Part shown: positions 9,476 to 18,027 of the stretch, piece after piece | How the letters are laid out: each line of letters begins with the position of its first letter | How positions within the stretch are numbered: position 1 is the stretch's first letter | Assembly: GCA_964573725.1 (NCBI GenBank) | Contig: CAZNLJ010000003.1 | Span: forward strand, 62,001-126,000 | DNA length: 64,000 nt | Reading direction: 5' to 3' | From: UBA6168 sp964573725 | Lineage (GTDB): Bacteria > Bacteroidota > Bacteroidia > Chitinophagales > Saprospiraceae | Program-made: the position numbers and the translations under genes | Notes under the pieces: generated by a model | Seen by the model: the letters and a program-made list of their open reading frames with translations, nothing else | Database searches by the model: none | What the model was told of the DNA's origin: nothing

Positions 9476-10471
9476 ATGCGTAAGGTCCTGCTTATCCAAA
9501 CCGCCTTCCTGGGGGATGTCATCCTGGCCACGGCGTTGGTGGAGAAACTCGGACATCATTTTCCCGGGGTGGCGGTAGACCTGCTGGTCAGAAAAGGGGC
9601 CGAGTCCTTGCTGGAGGGCCACCCTGTGGTCAGGCAGGTATACGCCCTTGACAAGTCCGCCCCGCGTCTTCCCCAATTCCTATCCCTGACTGCCCGGATT
9701 CGGTCGGAACGGTACGACTTGGTCATCAACCTCCAACGCTTCCTGTTCACCGGCCTGCTGACGGTTTTGTCCGGTGCGGCCCGGACGGTCGGATTCGACA
9801 AGAACCCGCTGTCCCGCATGTTCCGCTACCGCATCCCACACCGGATCGGTACGGAGGGAGCGGGTCCTCCGCCCCATGAGGTGGCCCGCAATCTCCTGTT
9901 GATCGAGCCGTTTACGGACAAGCGGTTCTTTCCGCCCAAGGTATACCCGGCACCGGCTGCGGAGGCGGCAGCCCGGGCGATGGCCCCCTACCTGACGATA
10001 GCACCGGGATCCGTCTGGCAGACCAAACGCTATCCACCGGAAAAATGGGTGTCATTCCTGCGGCAGGTCCCGGCTGACCGAAGGATAATACTCCTCGGCA
10101 GTTCATCCGAAAAGCGCTTGTGTGCGGAGATCATGGCAGCGGCGCAACATCCGGGCGCGGTGAACATGGCCGGTGCGCTCCGGCCTACGGAAACCGCCGC
10201 GTACATGAAACACGCCACCATGAACTACTGCCAGGATTCGGCGCCCTTGCACCTGGCCTCCGCCGTCAACGCGCCAGTCACCGCCATCTACTGCTCCACC
10301 GTACCCGCATTCGGGTTCACGCCCTTGTCGGAGCAGTCCCACATCCTGGAGACAGCATGGCAACTCCCTTGCAGACCCTGCGGACTACACGGACGGAATA
10401 CCTGTCCGAAAGGTCACTTCCGATGCGCGGAAATAGATACCGCCCGACTGTTGTCCAAGTTGGACGGATAG
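9476..10471 (+). CDS. Glycosyltransferase family 9 (heptosyltransferase-like)
   Basis: The 331-aa protein starts MRKVLLIQTAFLGDVILATALVEKL, the nucleotide-sugar glycosyltransferase N-terminus of ADP-heptose:LPS heptosyltransferases, with the acceptor-site Asp in LGDVI. The C-terminal half has the GT-B sugar-nucleotide region IAPGSVWQTKRYPPEKW and NYCQDSAPLHLASAV, where family members read D(S/T)GPMHLA. It probably transfers a heptose or related sugar to lipooligosaccharide core at the inner membrane. An upstream TTG (9461) extends the frame but lies inside the terminator-like hairpin, so the ATG at 9476 is preferred. The C-terminus holds three cysteines (PCRPCGLHGRNTC), frequent in this family. 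Confidence 0.88.
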   Translation: MRKVLLIQTAFLGDVILATALVEKLGHHFPGVAVDLLVRKGAESLLEGHPVVRQVYALDKSAPRLPQFLSLTARIRSERYDLVINLQRFLFTGLLTVLSGAARTVGFDKNPLSRMFRYRIPHRIGTEGAGPPPHEVARNLLLIEPFTDKRFFPPKVYPAPAAEAAARAMAPYLTIAPGSVWQTKRYPPEKWVSFLRQVPADRRIILLGSSSEKRLCAEIMAAAQHPGAVNMAGALRPTETAAYMKHATMNYCQDSAPLHLASAVNAPVTAIYCSTVPAFGFTPLSEQSHILETAWQLPCRPCGLHGRNTCPKGHFRCAEIDTARLLSKLDG

Positions 10472-10537
10472 CCTATCTTCACCGCGGGCCCCTTTCGGGC
10501 GGCTTACCGACCAGTACACAAAACAAACGGTCCTAAC

Positions 10538-12031
10538 ATGGAATCCTTTATCCTTGCCCTGGACCAGGGCACCACCAGCTCCCGCGCGATATTGTTCGAC
10601 CGGCAGGGTCAGGTCCGGGGCGTTTCCCAACAGGAGTTCAGCCAACATTATCCTTCCCCTGGATGGGTGGAACACGACCCGATGGAAATCTGGAACAGCC
10701 AGCTGCGGGTCGCCCAGGAAGTCATCCGGCAGCAGGGCGTATCCCTGCGGGAGATAAAGGCCATCGGCATCACCAACCAACGCGAGACCACCGTCGTTTG
10801 GAACAAGATTACCGGGGAACCGGTACATCCGGCGATCGTTTGGCAAGACCGGCGGACGGCGGCCATCTGCGACGAGCTCAAACAGCGCGGTATGGAAGCG
10901 TACATCCGTTCCGCCACCGGTTTGGTCATCGACGCTTATTTTTCAGGAACCAAGGTGAAATGGATATTGGACAACGTCCCGGGCATGCGCAAGGAAGCCG
11001 CCAAGGGCAACCTGTTGTTCGGAACCATTGACAGCTGGCTGGTTTGGAAATTGACCGGCGGCAAGGTCCATGTCACCGACTATTCCAATGCCAGCCGGAC
11101 CATGTTGTTCAATATCAATAGTCTGACATGGGACAAGCAGCTACTGGAGGCATTGGACATCCCGGAGCAGCTGTTGCCGGAGGTCAAGCCTTCCAGCACG
11201 ATCTACGGAGAAACGGTCGCCGGCCACTTCGGGGGTTCCATTCCGATCGCCGGTATGGCGGGCGACCAGCAGGCCGCCTTGTTCGGGCAAGCCTGCTTCC
11301 AGCACGGCATGGCGAAGAACACGTACGGGACCGGCTGTTTCATGTTGATGAACACCGGCAACAAACCCGTCCAATCCGACAACGGATTGTTGACCACCAT
11401 CGCCTGGGGGCTGGACGGGGAGGTCCACTATGCCCTGGAAGGGAGCGTATTCATCGCCGGTGCCGCCGTCCAATGGCTTCGCGACGGGCTCAAGCTGATC
11501 CATGATGCGGCGGATACCGCCTATTTTGCCGAAAAAGTCCCGGATACGGGTGGCGTATACATGGTGCCCGCCTTCGCGGGACTGGGAGCGCCACATTGGG
11601 ACATGTACGCCCGGGGAGGGCTATTGGGACTGACCCGAGGTACCAGCATCCCGCAAATCATCCGCGCCACTTTGGAATCCATAGCCTACCAAACCAAGGA
11701 TGTGTTGACCGCCATGGAACAGGATGCCAAGCTACCCCTGCAATCCCTCCGGGTGGATGGCGGCGCCGCCGCCAACAATTTCCTGATGCAATTCCAAGCG
11801 GACATGCTGGGGGTAGCCGTCGAACGCCCCGCCGTGCTGGAAACGACCGCCTTGGGCGCCGCTTACCTGGCGGGGCTGGCGGTAGGGCTTTGGAACAAGG
11901 AAACATTGGCAGGCAACTGGAAATCGGAACACCGGTTCGAACCGGCCATGCCGGAAGCGCGCCGCCACGCGCTGTACCAAGGCTGGCTCAAGGCCCTCGC
12001 ACGTTGCAAGCACTGGGAAGATCCTGCCTGA
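10538..12031 (+). CDS. glpK: Glycerol kinase
   Basis: The 497-aa FGGY-family kinase phosphorylates glycerol to glycerol-3-phosphate with ATP. The N-terminal phosphate loop ALDQGTTSSRAILFD, the substrate region GITNQRETTVVW, the catalytic Asp in GMAGDQQAALFGQ, the GTGCFML loop and the ATP-site DGGAAAN are all present. Length matches the family (about 495-500). It stands alone: no glpF or glpD is adjacent, and the upstream GT9 gene is unrelated in function, though only 66 bp away on the same strand, so they may be cotranscribed. Confidence 0.96.
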   Translation: MESFILALDQGTTSSRAILFDRQGQVRGVSQQEFSQHYPSPGWVEHDPMEIWNSQLRVAQEVIRQQGVSLREIKAIGITNQRETTVVWNKITGEPVHPAIVWQDRRTAAICDELKQRGMEAYIRSATGLVIDAYFSGTKVKWILDNVPGMRKEAAKGNLLFGTIDSWLVWKLTGGKVHVTDYSNASRTMLFNINSLTWDKQLLEALDIPEQLLPEVKPSSTIYGETVAGHFGGSIPIAGMAGDQQAALFGQACFQHGMAKNTYGTGCFMLMNTGNKPVQSDNGLLTTIAWGLDGEVHYALEGSVFIAGAAVQWLRDGLKLIHDAADTAYFAEKVPDTGGVYMVPAFAGLGAPHWDMYARGGLLGLTRGTSIPQIIRATLESIAYQTKDVLTAMEQDAKLPLQSLRVDGGAAANNFLMQFQADMLGVAVERPAVLETTALGAAYLAGLAVGLWNKETLAGNWKSEHRFEPAMPEARRHALYQGWLKALARCKHWEDPA

Positions 12032-12232
12032 TAGCCACCGCCACGACCTGCAGTCCGGGACCAGGCGAACACGGGGTCTAGCCGAGATGGCGAAGCCAGC
12101 CCCTGACCCTTGCCTACAAAACAATCGATTGAAATTTTCCGATTCCTGGAACATTGTTTCGATTGCACGGTACGGCAAAAATATTCCGCTGAAATTTCCG
12201 GCATTCGCAGTGAAAGATGCTTGTTTATGGCA

Positions 12233-12240
12233 TAGATTTG
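12233..12240 (+). promoter_or_regulatory. Possible -7 element
   Basis: TAGATTTG fits TAnnTTTG and lies 29 bp before the start of the small secreted protein at 12270, within an AT-richer stretch. No clear -33 element is present. Confidence 0.4.
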
Positions 12241-12269
12241 TAACAGGACAAGCAAATTTCACCTGACAT

Positions 12270-12674
12270 ATGACGACAAAGAAAGGAATGCTGGCAGTCA
12301 TCCTGCTGGTATGGGGTGCAAGCGGTACCGTTTTTTCCCAAGTACCGGCAGATGGAATCACCACATCCGCATTCACGGATGTAAATAAGGAAACGGAAGA
12401 GGAATTACTGGAGATTAACGGCTCCAGTTGGACCTTTTACCTGGATGCGGCGGAACGCAAGTGCTACATAGATTTCGAGACCATCAGTGTCAACCTGGAC
12501 GAAATCGTGGTACACCATGCATCGGGAGACCAAGTGCATTCCGCCGAGCTTTGGAACCTACCGGTCGACTCCATCTACGAATTGGATATGCAAGGCTGGA
12601 AACCCGGAAAATACATGGTATCGCTCCGAACCATGACCGGTGTCATCCGCCGGGAATTGTATTTGGCGGATTGA
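12270..12674 (+). CDS. Small secreted protein of unknown function
   Basis: 134 aa with a clear signal peptide (KKGMLAVILLVWGASGTVFS, cleavage near Ser-Gln). The mature part is about 110 residues and has the look of a short beta-sandwich related to C-terminal type IX sorting domains: acidic strands, then DMQGWKPGKYMVSLRT close to the end, which recalls the L..G.Y.v.l.t pattern of those domains. It contains a single cysteine. I do not recognise a family, and there is no functional partner nearby. It converges on porT with a 142-bp gap in which I see no strong terminator. Confidence 0.65.
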   Translation: MTTKKGMLAVILLVWGASGTVFSQVPADGITTSAFTDVNKETEEELLEINGSSWTFYLDAAERKCYIDFETISVNLDEIVVHHASGDQVHSAELWNLPVDSIYELDMQGWKPGKYMVSLRTMTGVIRRELYLAD

Positions 12675-12816
12675 AGTCCACGAAGTGGTTCGGTGCAATC
12701 GATAGCAGATGGAAGGCTGTACCCGGCAGCCAAGAATGGTCCCGATTCCGGTGCGCCGGAAACCGCACAAACGGTACCTCCATCCCTCCCCGTCCACGGA
12801 ACTTAAACAGCCCTGG

Positions 12817-13557
12817 TCATCCTTCGAAATGGAGGGACAAGGTAAAGGTACGGGAGAGCACCCGGTCGATGACACTGGATTCCTCCAGGCTCTTGTCGAA
12901 TATGAGAATGTTGTTGAAACCGTGGGAGTATTTGATTTCCGGAGAAAAGATGAAATAAGGAAGGAAGATTTGGATCCCAGAGCCGATTTCAAATGCGAAA
13001 TCGTTCGGTGCTATCTTGACCAATGACTCCGCTTGCCGGGACCGGGAGTCGCTGGCCACGTCGAAGGCGTATTTCACACCAGCCAGGACGAACAGCCGAA
13101 GGTCGTTGTACGGATCGGATTTGTAACGGACGTGGAACGGCATTTCCACGAAGACAGATTCGAAACGCTTGGCAAATGGCCGACGGTCGAGATTGGTCGG
13201 TGCATAATTGATGTTTCTTTCCGCAAAGGACAAGGTGGGGAGAAAGCGGATATCGAAATAGTCCCCGATCTTCAGGTTGGTTACAATACCGAGGTTGAAG
13301 CCGGGTCCGTTGATGGACTCGACGAGCCGGATGCTGTCGGAGCGGACGAACTCCCGGGATTGGAACACCTTGAAATTGGAGGCGTTGTAAGCCAGCGTGA
13401 TGCCGAAATAATAAGGTTTCTGATTGAAATCCAAGAAGTTATAATTACCCTTTGCACTTTGTGCAGCCAATCCGGTCCCATTGGCAAACCAGCAGCAGAC
13501 CGTCAACAGACCAATCCAAAGGATATGAAGGGATAAGCGGGAATGAGCAAGCGACAT
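12817..13557 (-). CDS. porT: Type IX secretion outer-membrane protein, PorT/SprT-like
   Basis: The 246-aa protein has a signal peptide ending near LAAQ and then alternating beta strands of an 8-stranded barrel, closing on a terminal aromatic-rich strand (FTLSLHFEG). The internal pattern GFNLGIVTNLKIGDYFDIRFLPTLSFAERN is like PorT/SprT, a component needed for type IX secretion and gliding. It lies directly downstream of ubiE on the same strand (131-bp gap), an arrangement I recall from other Bacteroidota genomes. The presence of type IX sorting domains elsewhere in this window is consistent. A generic porin-family barrel is the alternative. Confidence 0.75.
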   Translation of the reverse strand: MSLAHSRLSLHILWIGLLTVCCWFANGTGLAAQSAKGNYNFLDFNQKPYYFGITLAYNASNFKVFQSREFVRSDSIRLVESINGPGFNLGIVTNLKIGDYFDIRFLPTLSFAERNINYAPTNLDRRPFAKRFESVFVEMPFHVRYKSDPYNDLRLFVLAGVKYAFDVASDSRSRQAESLVKIAPNDFAFEIGSGIQIFLPYFIFSPEIKYSHGFNNILIFDKSLEESSVIDRVLSRTFTLSLHFEG

Positions 13558-13688
13558 CGGTGAGAATCTTGATAGGGTAGGGGGTACCCCGTTTGTGATG
13601 GATTAAGAACGAACCCGGTGCGGTAATGTTGCACAACCCGGCGAACAAGGCCCGGATGAATCCGCCCGCATTTGCAGGGAACGGGAAC

Positions 13689-14435
13689 TTACCTTTCGCA
13701 CAGATACAAGGTACAGACGCCCAAGGTGAAAGAGTGGGCGCTCACCGTCCTGAACCCGGTATTCCGCAGGATTTCCACCATCTGGGCGCCGTCCGGGAAA
13801 GCCTGGACGGACTCATACAGGTATCGGTAGGCCCGATTGTCCCGGGATGTCAGCTTGCCGATCAAGGGCAGCAAGAACCGGAAATAAAGTTGGTAGAGTT
13901 GTTTGAACGGGAAGACACGGGGACGGGAAAATTCCAGGATGGCCACTGCACCGCCGGGTTTGGTGACCCGGAACATTTCGGACAAGCCGATGGAAAGGTG
14001 TTCGAAATTCCGGACACCGAAAGCGACCGTCACGGCATCGAAGGCGTGGTCCGGGAAGGCGATCTGCTCACTGTCGCCGCCCAGGAGGGTGATGCGTTTG
14101 TCCAACCGTTTGTCATGCAGTTTGCGACGGCCGATATCCAGCATTTCCGCGGAGATGTCGATGCCGGTGACTTGGGCATCCGGAAATTGACGCGCGGCCT
14201 CGATGGCGAGGTCCGCCGTACCGGTGGCGACATCCAACAATCGGCCGACGGACGGATTCCGGCGGCGGAGCAGCCGGATGGTATCCTTGCGCCATTTGAT
14301 ATCGATGCCGAAAGAAAGCAGATGGTTCAGGAAATCATACCAGGGAGCGATCTTGTTGAACATACCCGAAACCTGCGATTTCTTAGGTTCGTCCAGGCCG
14401 CTATAGGGCTTGATGTGCTGATGGTCCAAGGACAT
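13689..14435 (-). CDS. ubiE: Demethylmenaquinone methyltransferase
   Basis: The 248-aa class I SAM-dependent methyltransferase probably performs the last C-methylation of menaquinone, since Bacteroidota use menaquinone. Signatures are VSGMFNKIAPWYDFLNHLLSFGID at the N-terminus, the SAM site LLDVATGTADLA, DISAEMLDIGRRK and AVTVAFGVRNFEHL. The frame extends upstream to 14513, but the ATG at 14435 (MSLDHQHIKPYSG) matches family N-termini. It lies 24 bp from a -7 promoter element. porT follows on the same strand. Confidence 0.94.
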   Translation of the reverse strand: MSLDHQHIKPYSGLDEPKKSQVSGMFNKIAPWYDFLNHLLSFGIDIKWRKDTIRLLRRRNPSVGRLLDVATGTADLAIEAARQFPDAQVTGIDISAEMLDIGRRKLHDKRLDKRITLLGGDSEQIAFPDHAFDAVTVAFGVRNFEHLSIGLSEMFRVTKPGGAVAILEFSRPRVFPFKQLYQLYFRFLLPLIGKLTSRDNRAYRYLYESVQAFPDGAQMVEILRNTGFRTVSAHSFTLGVCTLYLCER

Positions 14436-14458
14436 GCGTGGAGGTGATTGATGAGGGA

Positions 14459-14466
14459 CAAAGTTA
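14459..14466 (-). promoter_or_regulatory. -7 element for ubiE-porT
   Basis: On the minus strand this reads TAACTTTG, an exact TAnnTTTG match 24 bp ahead of the ubiE ATG, implying a very short leader. A TTTG is present further upstream, but only 12 bp away instead of 19-20. Confidence 0.5.
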
Positions 14467-14730
14467 CGTAACTGCCGGCAAAGCGAAGGGAGGGTAATTC
14501 CAGAAAACACCAAAGCGGAGGGCGGGAGATTTCCGTAATATTCTACTTAACATAATATAAATTATAGTAATCCTGTTTATGGGATAATCTGACAATCATC
14601 GGGACTATTCCGGCACTCCCGGATACACTTTGCTGGAAAGTATGCACCGGCAAGGCACCATGTCCTGAGCCGGCCGTCAAGCCGTCGACCGGAGAAAGTC
14701 CGCACATCCCTTGGGCATGCGGCAAACTGG

Positions 14731-15050
14731 TCCCGGCGACACGACGGACGACCAATTTCCGTGGCGCCGGGCATCGGATTTGGGCCGGTCACCGGATACT
14801 GGAAATCCGGAGGACAATCAAATCCGGAAGTGGCAAAATTCTCCCGGCGACACGACGCACGACCAATTGCCCTGGCGCCGGGCATCGGATTTAGGCAGTG
14901 GCTCGGATACTGGAAATCCGGAGGACAATCAAATCCTGAAGTGGCAAATTTCTCCCGGCGACACGACGCACGACCAATTGCCCTGGTGCCGGGCATCGGA
15001 TTTAGGCAGTGGCTCGGATACTGGAAATCCGGAGGACAATCAAATCCGGA
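14731..15050. repeat. Tandem array of 111-bp repeats (2.9 copies)
   Basis: Three head-to-tail units begin at 14731, 14842 and 14953 with an exact 111-bp period. The third stops after 98 bp, at 15050. Unit 2 and unit 3 are nearly identical, while unit 1 differs at scattered positions. Each unit starts TCCCGGCGACACGACG and contains the inverted pair CGGATTT and AAATCCG about 23 bp apart, so each can form a hairpin. 111 is a multiple of three, so several frames on both strands stay open, but none gives a recognisable protein. There are no variable spacers, so this is not a CRISPR array. It borders the decayed dctP-leader array. Confidence 0.85.
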
Positions 15051-15163
15051 CGGTGATTATTTGGCGAAGTTCCGGCCCGGCAGCTTGTATTTGTTCATTC
15101 TTTGCGAAACCCTTTCCGCGCTGTACAGTTTCCGATTTGTTGTTTTGTCGGAAGATAATTTAT

Positions 15164-15340
15164 CGGAGGAGTAAATATCATGGGGAAACATTTTGTTGGA
15201 CTACCTGGCCACCGGTCTCTTAACGCATGGTGGCCACAAACTCGGTAACACCTGCCGGATATGCAGCCTGTCCGGATGCGATTATATCCATCGAGGATAG
15301 CCCGTTCGGCCGGAACTCATGCTCATTGCGTAATTTCCTC
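15164..15340 (+). pseudogene. Decayed dctP-leader copy U1
   Basis: CGGAGGAGTAAATAT at 15164-15178 matches the ribosome-site leader of the intact gene at 16844. It is followed by an ATG (15180) and a stretch that aligns with the dctP start (GGAAAACATTTT... then CCTGGCCaCCGG). The frame closes after 22 codons. The unit ends in a block shared with U2-U4, which reads about GCAGCCTGTCCGGATGCG and then GATAGCCCG.CCGGCCGGAA. It is a truncated and mutated duplicate, not a functional gene. Confidence 0.7.
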
Positions 15341-15392
15341 CCCTACCCGACCGTCTTGTTTTTTTTATTAAATTTTTATGCTGCGAATTTAC

Positions 15393-15674
15393 CGGAGGAG
15401 TAAAAACATTTATGTGTCGAAAACCTTTTTCGCCCGACGGTATGCAGGATGGATGACGAAACACCTGATTACCGAATTTTCCAGTTGTCTCAGCAAATCG
15501 CCGCGGACATAAGTGTGCCCGTCCTTCGGGAAACCAGGCTGAATACCGCCATATCGTTCCGAGTTGCGGCCACGGATGCCGTGACCGTGACACCAGCCGC
15601 GTATGCCGCCAGTCCGGGTGCGCTTATTCAGGATAGCCCGACCAGCCGGAATTCATGATTGTTGTGCAGTTCCC
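15393..15674 (+). pseudogene. Decayed dctP-leader copy U2
   Basis: The leader CGGAGGAGTAAAAAC at 15393 is preceded by an AT-rich tract (about 15355-15390) resembling those before U3, U4 and dctP. After an ATG at 15412 the sequence keeps CGAAAACcTTTTTCgcc. It then jumps by a deletion to the region equivalent to dctP codons about 45-60 (CGaCGGTAtgcaGGATGGATG, then ACCGAATTTTCCAGTTGTC). The frame closes after 14 codons. It shares with U3 a 60-bp block (about 15527-15588) that dctP itself does not obviously contain. Confidence 0.7.
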
Positions 15675-15733
15675 TCCCCTACCCGGCTGAATTTCTTTTT
15701 TGGATTTTTTAAATTTTACAACAGGGAAATTAT

Positions 15734-16128
15734 CGGAGGAGTAAATATTTATTATGGGCTATTTTCGATTCCCAGGCCACCGGTTCCGCGGACACAAGAC
15801 CGGGAGACATACGCCGGCAGGCCGGAATCCTCCTTGGTCCGGCGGTTCCCTTGTTCCGGAAATCCTCACCGTTCGCCGGTATACAGCACGGATGGCGCCA
15901 ACACCCGGTCACGGAGTTATCCAGTCGTCAAAGCAAGTTGACTCAGAGAACAGCTCGCCCGCCCTGCGGAAAACCAAACTGGATACCGCCATATCGTTCC
16001 GAATGGCGGCTACGGATGCCGTAACTCCAGCCGGGCATGCAGCCTGTCCGGATGCGCTTATTCCGGATAGCCCGACCGGCCGGAATCTAAGCCTGACCGA
16101 ACACCGCTCAATTTCTCCAAGCAATTAG
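15734..16128 (+). pseudogene. Decayed dctP-leader copy U3, open for 124 codons
   Basis: The leader CGGAGGAGTAAATATT at 15734 is followed by ATG at 15754 and a frame open for 124 codons. The predicted peptide contains EILTVRRYTARMAPT, a clear match to ILTARRYQWRMATTWPP of the intact DctP just after its signal peptide. The rest is frameshifted or recombined and carries no periplasmic-binding fold. The signal-peptide region is scrambled relative to dctP but resembles U4. A short secreted peptide cannot be excluded, but decay is the simpler reading. The 270 bp between U3 and U4 (16129-16398) hold no gene I can support. Confidence 0.65.
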
Positions 16129-16398
16129 CGCGCAAGCGAGATGAGGGAAGGCCAGTCCTGCTCCCCCATCGTCCCGGTATGCGCCTGAATCGGTTCATCC
16201 GAAGCTAAACGACGACCGGCCTTGGCGGGTGATCATTTGGATTGGAAATTCAGCCTGGACCTTTACCGAATCACAAAGGTTTGGTATACGTCGACAAACG
16301 GGACGTACGCTTACCAAATCGGCATGTTATCGTTGCGAGGTTCCCGACCCTGCCCGACCGTATTTCTCTTTTCCTAAATATTTATGCGGTGGTAATTA

Positions 16399-16770
16399 CG
16401 GAGGAGTAAATATTTTATTACACTACTTTTTGATTTACCTGGCCGCCGGTTCGCTTGACACAACCCCGGGACGCATGCGCCGCAAGGCTGCAATCCTCCC
16501 TGGCCCGGCGGTTCCCTGGTTCCGGGGATCATCACCGCCCGCCGGTATGCGGCATGGCTGATGCCATAACCTGGCCACCGAATTTTCGAGTTGTCGGAGC
16601 CATTCGACACAGGCATAAGGACGCCCGCACGGCAGGAATCATCCCTGGAACAACAAGACCGCCGCCGGGAGCGGCCACCGGTACCGGAACGCCAACCGGG
16701 CATGCAGCCTGGCCGGATATGATTGTCAGCTTGGGTCGATGCGCAGGGAATTTTTGATTTTTGTGTATTT
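16399..16770 (+). pseudogene. Decayed dctP-leader copy U4
   Basis: The leader CGGAGGAGTAAATATT at 16399 has lost the ATG at the usual spacing. Downstream, the stretch CTGGCCGCCGGTTCGC matches the dctP signal-peptide region, and CATCACCGCCCGCCGGTATGC with ACCTGGCCACCGAATTTTC match its post-signal codons, but in shifted frames. It closes with the GCATGCAGCCTGGCCGGAT block seen in U1-U3 and a CCACCCTACCCCACCG tract that precedes the leader of the intact gene. Confidence 0.7.
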
Positions 16771-16827
16771 TTCCACCCTACCCCACCGATTTATTTCTTG
16801 CAGGTAAAAATAAAGCGGCGAAAATGC

Positions 16828-16843
16828 CGGAGGAGTAAATATT
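16828..16843 (+). promoter_or_regulatory. Strong Shine-Dalgarno leader of dctP
   Basis: CGGAGGAGTAAATATT lies directly before the ATG at 16844. GGAGGAG is an extended match to the anti-Shine-Dalgarno sequence, uncommon in Bacteroidota, where most starts here have none. The same leader is repeated at 15164, 15393, 15734 and 16399. Confidence 0.75.
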
Positions 16844-17965
16844 ATGAAACGGAAAACATTTTTCAAGGCCCTGGCCGCCGGCACCATCTCCATGCCGTGG
16901 CTGATGCGGCTGGGAGGCGGCAAGCCCATCGCCCAATCCGGTGGCAACAGCGCACCGGGCATCCTCACCGCCCGCCGCTACCAATGGCGGATGGCCACCA
17001 CCTGGCCACCGAATTTCCCCGTCATCGGAGAAGGATGCCTGCGCTTTGCGGAATGGGTCAAGGAGATGTCCGGCGGGCGCATGGAAATCAAGGTATACGG
17101 TGGCGGGGAACTCGTCCCGGCCCTGGAGACCTTCGATGCCGTTCGAAACGGTGCGGTGGAGATGGGAAGCGGAGCAGCCTACTACTGGGTGGGAAAATCG
17201 CCCGCAGCCACCTTTTTCACCTCCGTGCCATTCGGCATGAATGCCCAGCAGGTCAATGCCTGGATGATGAATGGCGACGGCCTTTCCCTATGGTCCTCGC
17301 TTTATGCGGACTTCGGATTGGTGCCCTTCCCCGGCGGCAACACGGGCATCCAGTCCGGCGGCTGGTTCAAGCGGGAAATCCGGTCGGTCTCCGACCTGAA
17401 GGGACTCAAGATGCGGATTCCCGGGTTGGGCGGGAAAGTGTTCGAACAAGCCGGCGGAACACCGGTTCTCCTATCCGCAGGCGACCTCTATACCGGCTTG
17501 GAACGTGGCATCATCGATGCGGCCGAATGGGTCAGCCCTTATCATGACTACCTGTTGGGACTGCATGAGGTCACCAGGTACTGCTACATGCCCGGGTGGC
17601 AGGAAGCAGGCTCGGTGCTGGAATTGATGGCCAACAAGTCGCAGTTCGACAGTCTGCCGACGGACCTGCAAGCCATCATCCGGACGGCGGCACACCGCAT
17701 GAACCATTGGGTGCTATCGGAATTCGAGGCCAAGAACAGCCACTACCTGGACAAACTGAACCGGGAACACCAGGTGGATTTCCGCACCTTTCCCGATACG
17801 GTATTGGATACACTCCGGGAAAGCAGCCGAGCGGTCATCGCATCCATCACCGATGCTGACCCGTTCGCCCGGAAGGTCTTCGAAAACTACAGCCGTTTCC
17901 AGGAACAGTGTGTCGGTTGGGCCCGGCTGTCGGAGAAGGTCTATTACAATACCATTCTCCGGTAA
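16844..17965 (+). CDS. Orphan TRAP-type solute-binding protein (DctP family)
   Basis: The 373-aa periplasmic binding protein of the TRAP transporter type resembles the mannitol/chloroaromatic or keto-acid subgroup. The N-terminus MKRKTFFKALAAG resembles a Tat signal with an RK pair in place of RR. The mature part starts near ARRYQWRMATTWPP. Family landmarks follow: VYGGGELVPALETFDAV, SVPFGMNAQQVNAWM, LKGLKMRIPGLGGKVFEQAGG (the substrate-carboxylate Arg region) and AEWVSPYHDYLLGLHEV. No dctQ or dctM membrane subunit is adjacent, so it is an orphan or pairs with a distant permease. Upstream lie four decayed copies of its 5' region. A GT2 gene follows after 62 bp on the same strand. Confidence 0.88.
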   Translation: MKRKTFFKALAAGTISMPWLMRLGGGKPIAQSGGNSAPGILTARRYQWRMATTWPPNFPVIGEGCLRFAEWVKEMSGGRMEIKVYGGGELVPALETFDAVRNGAVEMGSGAAYYWVGKSPAATFFTSVPFGMNAQQVNAWMMNGDGLSLWSSLYADFGLVPFPGGNTGIQSGGWFKREIRSVSDLKGLKMRIPGLGGKVFEQAGGTPVLLSAGDLYTGLERGIIDAAEWVSPYHDYLLGLHEVTRYCYMPGWQEAGSVLELMANKSQFDSLPTDLQAIIRTAAHRMNHWVLSEFEAKNSHYLDKLNREHQVDFRTFPDTVLDTLRESSRAVIASITDADPFARKVFENYSRFQEQCVGWARLSEKVYYNTILR

Positions 17966-18027
17966 GGGAAACGCATGAGACCAGCGGCGACCGATTCCAT
18001 GACCATTGCTTATCAACCATCCATACC

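Noticed and set aside
14731..15050. Possible CRISPR array
   Set aside because: The whole 111-bp unit is conserved; there are no variable spacers of uniform length and no cas genes in the window.
14577..15223. Overlapping ORFs with 37-residue repeats in the 111-bp array, both strands
   Set aside because: A repeat period divisible by three keeps frames open on both strands; the peptides are low-complexity, lack a signal or domain, and no frame is favoured.
17908..18027. Upstream extension of the GT2 gene into dctP
   Set aside because: The extra 40 residues overlap dctP and do not resemble the family; the GTG at 18028 gives the conserved FLSVVIPVH start.
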